NCBI GenBank assembly: GCA_001898835.1 | Contig: MKVM01000003.1 | Span: 248,001-312,000, forward strand | Direction: 5' to 3' | DNA: 64,000 nucleotides | From: Micrococcales bacterium 72-143 | Lineage (GTDB): Bacteria > Actinomycetota > Actinomycetes > Actinomycetales > Microbacteriaceae | Shown: in pieces, positions 16,901 through 22,437 of the stretch | How positions within the stretch are numbered: position 1 is the first letter of the stretch | Layout of the letters: every line of letters begins with the position of its first letter | Notes under the pieces: generated by a model | The model's database searches: none | Told to the model about the DNA's origin: nothing | The model's input: the letters and a program-made list of their open reading frames with translations, nothing else | Position numbers and translations under genes: made by a program

Positions 16901-18759
16901 GTGTCGCCCCGACACCCATGCACGCGACGCAAAGTGACGCCTCGGGGGTGGGTGCCGCACCCCCGGGCGACGCGACGGCCGCGACGGACGCAGCAGCGAT
17001 GGGTGAGGCGTCAGTTTCGGTCGCGAATGACCGCGCGGAGGCGACGCAAACTGACGCCTCGGGGCTCGGGCACGTACTCGTCGAGCTCGCCCGCGCGAAC
17101 CGCGTGCTGCGCGTGAGCATCGCGGGCGTCGAGCGCTGGGCCGTCGTCGAGGACGCCGCACGCCTGCGCGACGCGCTCGGCGTGCCGCTGCCGATCGGCG
17201 TGCCGACCGCGTTCCTGGAGCCCGTCGCCGACCCCGTCGGCGACCTCGTGAGCCGCTACCTGCGCACCCACACCCCCTTCGCGGCGGCCGAAGCCGCATC
17301 CCGCCTCGGCCTCGGCGTCGCCGTGGTGACGGATGCGCTGCGCCGCCTCGCCGCCGACCGGCGCGCCGTGGAGGGGGAGTTCCGCCCCGGCGCCTCGGGC
17401 ACCGAGTGGGTCGACCCGGAGGTGCTGCGGCGGCTGCGGGCCCGGTCGCTCGCCGCACTGCGCGCCGAGGTGGAGCCCGTGCCGCAGGCGGCGCTCGGGC
17501 GGTTCCTGCCCGACTGGCAGCACGTGGGCGCGGAGCCGAGGCGAGGCGCGCTGCGCGGCGTCGACGGGCTCGTGTCGGCCATCGATCAGCTCGCGGGCCT
17601 GCCGCTGCCCGCGACGAGCTGGGAGAGCCTCGTGCTGCCCGGCCGCGTGCGCGACTACAGCCCCGCGATGCTCGACGAGCTCATGGCGTCCGGCGAGGTC
17701 GTCTGGGCCGGACGCGGCGAGCTGCCCGGGGGCGACGGCTGGGTGAGCCTGCACCTCGCCGACGCGGCGCCGCTCACGCTGCCCGAGCCGCTCGCCCTCG
17801 AACCGGACCCGCTGCGCGATCGGCTGCTCGCGGCGCTCGACGGCGGCGGCGGGTACTTCTTCCGGCAGCTCGCCGGCGCGGTGGCGGAGCCCGGCGCGGA
17901 GCCCCTCACCGACACGGATGTTGCCCGAGCCCTCTGGGAGCTCGTGTGGGCCGGACGCGTGACGGGCGACACCTTCACGGCCCTGCGCGCCCGGCTCGGC
18001 GCGACGACGACGCGAGCCCGGGCGACCCCGCGCGGCCGGGCCCACCGGGCACGCGCGCGGGTGGCCGCCTCGCTCGCGGCATCCGCCCCGCCGACGGTCG
18101 CGGGGCGCTGGAGCCTGCTGCCGCGGCCGGATGCCGCGCCGACCGCGCGTGCGACGGCGCTCGCCGAGCAGCTGCTGGAGCGATACGGGGTCGTGACGCG
18201 CGGGGCGGTTCAGGCGGAGGGCGTCGAGGGCGGGTTCGCGCTCGCCTACCGGGTGCTGTCGAGCCTCGAGGAGACGGGACGCGTGCGCCGCGGCTACTTC
18301 GTGGAGGGGCTCGGCGCGGCGCAGTTCGCCACGCCCGCGACCGTCGACCGGCTGCGCTCCTTCCACAGCGACCGGCACGAGGACGTGCCGCCGGTCGCGG
18401 TGACGCTCGGGGCGACCGACCCGGCGAACCCGTATGGCGCGGCGCTCGGGTGGCCGTCGCGCGACGACGACATCCGCCACCGCCCCGGACGCAAGGCGGG
18501 TGCGCTCGTCGTGCTCGTCGACGGCGCCCTCGGGCTCTACGTCGAGAAGGGCGGCAAGACCGTGCTGAGCTTCCTCGACCCGGATGCCGAGGTGGCTCGC
18601 GAGGCTGCCGCCGCCTCCCTCGCCTCCACGGTGCGCGCCGCCGGCGGGCGGCTGCGCGTCGAGCGCATCGACGGCGAATTCGCCGTCGGCACCCCGCTCG
18701 GCGAGGCCCTGCAGCGGGCGGGCTTCGCTCCCACCCCGCAGGGTCTGCGCCTGCGGTGA
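13987..18759 (+). CDS. lhr: ATP-dependent helicase Lhr
   Basis: A 1590-residue Lhr-type superfamily 2 helicase, full length for the family. Walker A APTGSGKT is at 44-51, the DEIH box near 167, a SAT motif near 198, motif V ATSSLELGIDMG near 391 and motif VI QRVGRAGHQ near 419. Winged-helix, Lhr-core and C-terminal extension follow. Lhr proteins translocate 3' to 5' on single-stranded DNA and act in repair; in mycobacteria the gene is damage-induced. Oddity: residues about 967-1025 are low-complexity Ala/Ser/Thr-rich sequence encoded by two hairpin repeats inserted in frame, in a linker between conserved parts. ATG follows GAAGAT by six bases. Confidence 0.95.
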   Translation: MDPALERFSPATREWFDGAFPQPTAAQAGAWEAISSGRHALVVAPTGSGKTLSAFLWSLDRLLTAPPADPARRTRVLYISPLKALGVDVERNLRSPLVGITQTAKRLGMTPPAITVGVRSGDTTSADRRLLVREPPDILITTPESLYLMLTSAARSTLVGVETVIVDEIHAVAATKRGAHLAVTLERLDALLPKPAQRIGLSATVRPLEEVARFLGGRERVEIVSPPIQKTFELRVVVPVEDMTELGARATDAELEGDEKALASGGSIWPHVDRAIVEEVLRHRSTIVFANSRRLAERLTASMNELWEEMETGEAPPRFPAQLVGGSGITRASALNGATDPEAGTGGGARAREPETVPVLARAHHGSVSKEQRAQIEDDLKSGRLRCVVATSSLELGIDMGAVDLVIQVESPPSVASGLQRVGRAGHQVGEISKGVLFPKHRADLLHTAIATERMREGLIEAIAVPQNPLDILAQQTVAAVALDSLDVEEWFETVRRSAPFTTLPRSAYEATLDLLAGRYPSDEFAELRPRIVWDRVAGTISGRPGAQRLAVTSGGTIPDRGMFGVFIVGSDEGARRVGELDEEMVYESRVGDVFALGATSWRIEEITSDRVLVSPAFGQPGRVPFWKGDGLGRPAELGRAIGAFAGELASGSVDQARLEADGLDERAARNLTAFVAEQKAATGVVPTDRTLLVERFRDELGDWRLVLHSPYGTPVHAPWALAVAARIRERLGVDGSAMAGDDGIVVRLPETDADPPGAELFAFEPGELEALVTEEVGGSALFASRFRESAARALLLPRRNPGRRSPLWQQRQRSAQLLEVARKYPSFPIILETVREVLQDVYDLPSLRELATDISNRRIRLVEVETDAPSPFARTLLFGYVAAFLYEGDSPLAERRAAALSLDPALLAELLGRAELRELLDPEVIAQTERELQRLDPERRARDAEGIVDLLRVLGPLSVEEVAARSEASLRVAPTPMHATQSDASGVGAAPPGDATAATDAAAMGEASVSVANDRAEATQTDASGLGHVLVELARANRVLRVSIAGVERWAVVEDAARLRDALGVPLPIGVPTAFLEPVADPVGDLVSRYLRTHTPFAAAEAASRLGLGVAVVTDALRRLAADRRAVEGEFRPGASGTEWVDPEVLRRLRARSLAALRAEVEPVPQAALGRFLPDWQHVGAEPRRGALRGVDGLVSAIDQLAGLPLPATSWESLVLPGRVRDYSPAMLDELMASGEVVWAGRGELPGGDGWVSLHLADAAPLTLPEPLALEPDPLRDRLLAALDGGGGYFFRQLAGAVAEPGAEPLTDTDVARALWELVWAGRVTGDTFTALRARLGATTTRARATPRGRAHRARARVAASLAASAPPTVAGRWSLLPRPDAAPTARATALAEQLLERYGVVTRGAVQAEGVEGGFALAYRVLSSLEETGRVRRGYFVEGLGAAQFATPATVDRLRSFHSDRHEDVPPVAVTLGATDPANPYGAALGWPSRDDDIRHRPGRKAGALVVLVDGALGLYVEKGGKTVLSFLDPDAEVAREAAAASLASTVRAAGGRLRVERIDGEFAVGTPLGEALQRAGFAPTPQGLRLR
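16886..16945. repeat. Hairpin element H10 inside lhr
   Basis: Perfect 14-nt arms at 16886-16899 and 16932-16945 within the lhr reading frame. The spacer continues partial pairing (GTGTCGC against GCGACGC). The arm GAGGCGTCACTT differs from that of H11 by one transversion within its first twelve bases. Confidence 0.85.
17005..17060. repeat. Hairpin element H11 inside lhr
   Basis: Perfect 13-nt arms at 17005-17017 and 17048-17060, with further pairing of TCGC against GCGA inside. It is the second copy of the H10 family, about 120 bp downstream and also in frame. Confidence 0.85.
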
Positions 18760-18781
18760 CAGCAACCATCCGGCCCGCCTC

Positions 18782-18873
18782 GGCGAATCTCCTGCATTTC
18801 TCGCGTGGGCACCCGTGGCGGCTACCCACAGCGGCACCCCCCTTCCTCTTGCGAGAAATGCAGGAGATTCGCC
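18782..18873. repeat. Long hairpin element H4
   Basis: Perfect 23-nt arms at 18782-18804 and 18851-18873. The core CTCCTGCATTT is shared with H3 at 8.7 kb. The element begins 23 bases after the lhr stop and lies between two genes on the same strand. Confidence 0.9.
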
Positions 18874-18920
18874 TTGCGTCCCCCTTCCGGTGCCGCGACT
18901 CCGGGGTCCTCTCGACCAAG

Positions 18921-18941
18921 CTCCTGCATTTCTCGCGTGGG
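18921..18941 (+). repeat. Half-copy of the H4 arm
   Basis: About 21 bases matching 18790-18810 in direct orientation, starting CTCCTGCATTTCTCGCG. It has no nearby partner, so it looks like a decayed or half element. Confidence 0.8.
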
Positions 18942-18965
18942 GCGGGGCATGGGGATGACGGATGT

Positions 18966-19067
18966 GGCGGACGGGTGGGCGGGCGGCGGACGGCGGACGA
19001 GCGACGGACGGACGGACGGCGGACAGACGGGGGACGGACGGCGGACAGACGGGGGACGGGCGACGGA
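18966..19067 (+). repeat. GGACGG-rich tandem repeat
   Basis: The tract is built from GACG/GGACGG units and includes a perfect 22-bp duplication (19014-19035 and 19036-19057). It is low-complexity and purine-rich on the plus strand, so it is likely to vary in length between strains. Confidence 0.75.
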
Positions 19068-19121
19068 TGCGGTCGCGTCTGCTGTGAGCGGACGCGGGCG
19101 ACAGCGGCGGCCCGCCGCGCC

Positions 19122-19133
19122 TAGGGTGAGCCC
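19122..19133 (+). promoter_or_regulatory. Leaderless -10 box of the popR-like gene
   Basis: TAGGGT (19122-19127) is followed by six bases and then the ATG. There is no Shine-Dalgarno sequence, so the mRNA probably starts at the ATG. Confidence 0.55.
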
Positions 19134-19439
19134 ATGGCGCTCCCCGACCCCGAGCCGCTGTGGCGGCACCTCCTCGGCGACCAGCTGCGCGGCATCCGGC
19201 AGGACCGCGGGCAGACGCTCACCGAGACCGCGAAGCGCGCGGGGGTCTCCCCGCAGTACCTCTCCGAGATGGAACGCGGGCTCAAGGAGCCCTCGAGCGA
19301 GATGATCGCGGCGGTCGCGGGTGCCCTCGACACGAGCCTCGTCGAACTCACCCTCGGGGTCTCCGAGCGGCTGCGGGAGCTCGCCCCCGCCCAACCGGCC
19401 CAGGCGGCTGTGCGCGCGACGCTCGCGCTCGCCGCCTGA
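19134..19439 (+). CDS. popR: PopR/ClgR-like XRE-family activator of clp genes
   Basis: A 101-residue helix-turn-helix protein (HTH about residues 15-70: LRGIRQDRGQTLTETAKRAG in part, VSPQYLSEMERGLKEPSSE). The YLSExERGxKExSSE pattern is typical of the ClgR/PopR regulators that switch on clp protease genes in actinobacteria. It lies convergent to two clpP genes, as popR adjoins clpP3-clpP4 in Streptomyces. The protein ends ...ALAA, like an ssrA degron; known PopR and ClgR are degraded by ClpP through terminal alanines. So the protease probably limits its own activator. A matching dyad is found before the clpP pair. Confidence 0.78.
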   Translation: MALPDPEPLWRHLLGDQLRGIRQDRGQTLTETAKRAGVSPQYLSEMERGLKEPSSEMIAAVAGALDTSLVELTLGVSERLRELAPAQPAQAAVRATLALAA

Positions 19440-19450
19440 GCCCGCTTCCA

Positions 19451-19516
19451 CAACTCAGGATCGTTCGCCGAGGCGGCACCGATCGCCGCATCCGGGCGCG
19501 TTCTTCCTGAGTTGCG
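19451..19516. repeat. Hairpin element H5a
   Basis: CAACTCAGGA at 19451-19460 pairs with TCCTGAGTTG at 19505-19514. It is the first of two tandem hairpins of the same family between the convergent popR-like and clpP genes. Confidence 0.8.
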
Positions 19517-19530
19517 AGGCCTCTGGCGTT

Positions 19531-19599
19531 CGCAACTCAGGAGGAGGGCGGTCTGCGGGCGCCTACCTCGGTTCCGCGTCCCGAAGCTCCTGAGTTGCG
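19531..19599. repeat. Hairpin element H5b, overlapping the end of clpP
   Basis: CGCAACTCAGGAG (19531-19543) pairs with CTCCTGAGTTGCG (19587-19599). The right arm and part of the loop are translated as the last dozen residues of the adjacent clpP, and the stop codon at 19563 lies in the loop. Confidence 0.85.
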
Positions 19600-20198
19600 A
19601 AACCGGCCGAGTCGCGAGCCGCCATCACGGCGTCGACGAGCCCGTAGTCGCGCGCGGCGGATGCCGTGAAGACCCGGTCGTGGTCGGTGTCGGCCCGCAG
19701 CCGCTCGACGCTCTGCCCCGTGTGCCGCGCGAGGATGCCCTCGATGTCGGAGCGCACGCGCACCACCTCGTCCGCCTGCAGGATCAGGTCGGGGATCGCA
19801 CCGCGCCCCTGCGACACGGGCTGATGCAGCACGACGCGGGCGTGCGGCAGGGCCGCGCGCTTGCCGGCGGCGCCCGCCGCGAGCAGCACCGCCCCCACCG
19901 CGACGGCCTGGCCGACGACCGTCGTCGCCACCTGGGGCCGGATGTAACGCATCGTGTCGTACACGGCGAGCATCGCGCTCGGGTCGCCGCCCTCGCAGTT
20001 GATGTAGAGCTGGATGTCGCGGTCGGGGCCCTCGGCCTCGAGATGCAGCAGCTGCGCCACGAGCACGTTCGCGACGCCCGCGTCGATCGGGGTGCCGAGG
20101 TAGACGACGCGTTCGGTGAGCAGCTGCGAGTAGACGTCCATGATCCGCTCGCCGCGCGGGTGCTGGGCGATGACGTTCGGGATGGTGTAGCTCGTCAT
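19563..20198 (-). CDS. clpP: ClpP-family subunit lacking the catalytic serine (ClpR-like)
   Basis: A 211-residue ClpP homologue. The fold and oligomer motifs are present (VVYLGTPID, VLHQPVSQGRG, ADEVVRVRSDI), and His125 sits 25 residues after the nucleophile site as in active ClpPs. But the nucleophile motif reads GQAVAVGA instead of GQAASMGA, giving Ala100 (codon GCG) where Ser is expected. The glycine loop is also altered (CEGGD for SPGGS). It is thus expected to be a non-catalytic partner, like cyanobacterial ClpR. Its ATG overlaps the stop of the active ClpP (ATGA). The C-terminus ATQELRDAEPR comes from hairpin H5b. Confidence 0.92.
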   Translation of the reverse strand: MTSYTIPNVIAQHPRGERIMDVYSQLLTERVVYLGTPIDAGVANVLVAQLLHLEAEGPDRDIQLYINCEGGDPSAMLAVYDTMRYIRPQVATTVVGQAVAVGAVLLAAGAAGKRAALPHARVVLHQPVSQGRGAIPDLILQADEVVRVRSDIEGILARHTGQSVERLRADTDHDRVFTASAARDYGLVDAVMAARDSAGFATQELRDAEPR

Positions 20199-20818
20199 GC
20201 CGCGCTCCCCACCGTGAAGCCGGTGCCGCGCGTGCGGCGCGGGGGCGCGATCCGCGCGAAGTCGTCGACGATCTCGTCGATGAAGCCGTAGGCGAGCGCC
20301 TCCTCGGCCGAGTACCAGCGGTCGTGGAGGGAGTCCTCGAAGACGCGCTCCACGCTCTGGCCGGTGTCGGCGGCGACGAGGCCGAGCACGACGTCGCGCG
20401 TGTAGCGGAGGTCGGCGGCCTGCAGTTCGACGTCGACCGCGGTGCCCCCGATGCCGGCCGAGCCCTGGTGCATGAGGATGCGCGCGTGCGACAGCGCGCG
20501 CCGCTTGCCGGGCGCCCCCGACGAGAGCAGGAACTGGCCCGCGCTGCAGGCGAGGCCGATCGCGAGGGTCGACACGTCGCACGGCACGAGCCGCATGAGG
20601 TCGCGGATGGCGAGCATCGACGGCACCGAGCCGCCCGGGGAGTGGATCCACAGCGCGATGTCGGATGCCGCATCCGCCGCCGCGAGCGCGACCAGCTGGG
20701 TGGCGAGCAGGGTGCCGTTGTCGTCGTCGAGCACGCCGTCGAGCACGATCACGCGCTGCTCGTACAGCTCGCGGCGCGCGGTGTCGGTGAAGCGGATGGG
20801 GCGGGGTTCGTCGCTCAT
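20195..20818 (-). CDS. clpP: ATP-dependent Clp protease proteolytic subunit, active form
   Basis: A 207-residue ClpP. The substrate-groove motif HSPGGSV is at 59-65, catalytic Ser92 is in GLACSAGQF, and catalytic His117 is in ARILMHQGSAG, 25 residues later as expected; the Asp region (DSLHDRWYSAEEAL) is intact. It is the first gene of a two-gene operon with the serine-less paralogue. The ring assembled from both would degrade proteins delivered by Clp ATPases. A 17-bp dyad 40 bp upstream resembles the Streptomyces PopR operator. The housekeeping clpP1-clpP2 pair is presumably elsewhere in the genome. Confidence 0.93.
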   Translation of the reverse strand: MSDEPRPIRFTDTARRELYEQRVIVLDGVLDDDNGTLLATQLVALAAADAASDIALWIHSPGGSVPSMLAIRDLMRLVPCDVSTLAIGLACSAGQFLLSSGAPGKRRALSHARILMHQGSAGIGGTAVDVELQAADLRYTRDVVLGLVAADTGQSVERVFEDSLHDRWYSAEEALAYGFIDEIVDDFARIAPPRRTRGTGFTVGSAA

Positions 20819-20857
20819 GGCCCCAGCCTGCGCGCGGGCCGCGCGCCGCGGGCCGGT

Positions 20858-20874
20858 ATCCGCCTCCGGCGGAT
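20858..20874. promoter_or_regulatory. Candidate PopR operator upstream of the clpP pair
   Basis: ATCCGCC-TCC-GGCGGAT is a perfect dyad with a 3-nt centre. With one more base on each side it resembles the reported Streptomyces PopR site TGTCTGCC-N3-GGCAGACA in most positions and has the same spacing. It lies between the divergent clpP pair and nei2. Confidence 0.55.
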
Positions 20875-20917
20875 CCGCCCTCAGCGGCGGGGGACGTCCG
20901 TGGGGTACGTTTCGAGG

Positions 20918-21697
20918 GTGCCCGAGGGTGACACCGTCTACCGGACGGCGCGGCAGCAGCACGACGCGCTCGCGGGACGCGTGCTCACCGCGTCGGACTT
21001 CCGGGTGCCCGCCTTCGCGACCGTCGATCTCACGGGCGAGACGGTGCGCGAGGTCGTCTCGCGCGGCAAGCACCTGCTGCACCGGATCGGCGAGCTGACC
21101 GTGCACTCGCACCTCAAGATGGAGGGCGCCTGGCGGCTGTTCCACCGCGGCGAGCGCTGGACGCGTCCCACGCATCAGGTGCGCGCGGTGCTGACGGCGG
21201 GCGACACGCAGTCGGTGGGCTTCGAGCTGGGCGTGCTCGAGGTGCTGCCGACCGCCGAGGAGGAGCGTGTCGTCGGCCACCTCGGCCCCGACCTGCTGGG
21301 CGAGGACTGGGATGCGGCCGAGGCCGCGCGACGGCTCGAGGCCGATCCGTCCGTGCCCGTGTTCGCGGCGCTGCTCGATCAGCGCAACCTCGCCGGTGTC
21401 GGCAACGTGTACGCCAACGAGCTGTGCTTCGTGCGCGGGATGCTGCCGACGCGGCCCGTCGGGGACGTCGACGACGTGCCCGCCCTCGTCGGGCTGGCGC
21501 GCCGGATGCTGATGGCCAATCGCGGCCGGTGGACGCGCACGACCACGGGCGACCTGCGCGCGGGTCGGCGCAGCTGGGTCTACGGGCGCAGCGGCCAGCC
21601 GTGCCTGCGCTGCGGCACGACCCTGGAGGGCGGCGAGCTGGGCCGCGTCGAGGGCCAGGAACGGGTCGTCAGCTGGTGCCCGAACTGCCAGCGCTGA
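20918..21697 (+). CDS. nei2: DNA glycosylase/AP lyase, endonuclease VIII-like (Nei2)
   Basis: A 259-residue Fpg/Nei-family base-excision glycosylase. After initiator removal it begins PEGDTVYRTAR: the catalytic N-terminal Pro2 and Glu3 are followed by the DTVYRTA pattern of actinobacterial Nei2. The helix-two-turn-helix carries NLAGVGNVYANELCF, and a C-terminal zinc finger has CLRCGTTL and CPNCQR. It excises oxidised bases such as damaged pyrimidines. GTG at 20918 is fixed both by the required Pro at position 2 and by TACGTT six bases upstream, a leaderless layout. Confidence 0.92.
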   Translation: MPEGDTVYRTARQQHDALAGRVLTASDFRVPAFATVDLTGETVREVVSRGKHLLHRIGELTVHSHLKMEGAWRLFHRGERWTRPTHQVRAVLTAGDTQSVGFELGVLEVLPTAEEERVVGHLGPDLLGEDWDAAEAARRLEADPSVPVFAALLDQRNLAGVGNVYANELCFVRGMLPTRPVGDVDDVPALVGLARRMLMANRGRWTRTTTGDLRAGRRSWVYGRSGQPCLRCGTTLEGGELGRVEGQERVVSWCPNCQR

Positions 21698-21759
21698 CCC
21701 CAGCAATGGGGGACACCGCCCCATTCACCTCGACTTACCCTCACCTCTAGTCTCGACGG

Positions 21760-22428
21760 GTGAGCCACGAATCCACCACACCGAACCTCATCCCGCCGAC
21801 CGAGCCGCGAGAGGACGTGCTGCGCGGGGCGCTCGTCGCCCTCGTCGTCGTCCCGCTCGGGGTCGCCGCCTGGCTGCTCGTCTGGAGCCTGGGCTTCATC
21901 GCCTCGATCGTCGCCTTCGGGGTGGCGATCGCCGCGCTCTGGCTCTACCGCCTCGGTGCTCGGGGCCCCATCAGCCGGGCGGGCGCCTTCGTGGTCACCG
22001 GCATCACCGCCCTGACCCTCGTGCTCGCCTTCTTCGCCGGTATCGTGCTCGACGCCGTGCGGGTGGTGGCCGACGAGACCGGCCTCGGCTGGGGGGAGAT
22101 CCTCACCCGCTCCGAGTTCTGGAGCTGGTTCGGCGAGGTGCTCCCGCCCGCACTGGGCGACTACACGGGCGACATCCTCCTGGCCCTGCTCTTCGGTGCC
22201 CTCGGATGCTTCACCGTGCTGCGCTCGGCGTTCCGCCAGGCCAAGCCGGTGCCGCCCGCCGACGCGCCGGCGTTCGTCTCGCCGTCGACCGAGTCCGGCG
22301 TCCCGGCGGTGCCTGCCGCGGATGCGACGGCGGGGGCCGCCCCGGAGGCCGCGGCGCCCTCCACGCAGCCGCCGGCAGCATCCGGTGGCGACGAGCCGCG
22401 GGCCGGGGAGACGCCCGGAACGGCCTGA
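21760..22428 (+). CDS. Hypothetical four-segment membrane protein
   Basis: A 222-residue membrane protein, not recognised beyond small actinobacterial conservation. Four hydrophobic segments lie at about 24-45, 47-66, 75-100 and 133-155. The last 60 residues are an Ala/Pro-rich, probably disordered cytoplasmic tail. GTG at 21760 is preceded by TAGTCT exactly six bases upstream, so the mRNA is likely leaderless. It is convergent with the surface-protein gene. No function is offered. Confidence 0.75.
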   Translation: MSHESTTPNLIPPTEPREDVLRGALVALVVVPLGVAAWLLVWSLGFIASIVAFGVAIAALWLYRLGARGPISRAGAFVVTGITALTLVLAFFAGIVLDAVRVVADETGLGWGEILTRSEFWSWFGEVLPPALGDYTGDILLALLFGALGCFTVLRSAFRQAKPVPPADAPAFVSPSTESGVPAVPAADATAGAAPEAAAPSTQPPAASGGDEPRAGETPGTA

Positions 22429-22437
22429 GCCTCCCGC

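Larger units (their letters stand above)
18760..19133. other. Gene-free stretch with hairpin and tandem repeats
   Basis: The 374 bases between lhr and the popR-like gene hold hairpin H4, an extra half-copy of its arm, and a GGACGG-rich tandem array. No coding sequence is convincing. The -10 box of the next gene is at the right end. Confidence 0.75.
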
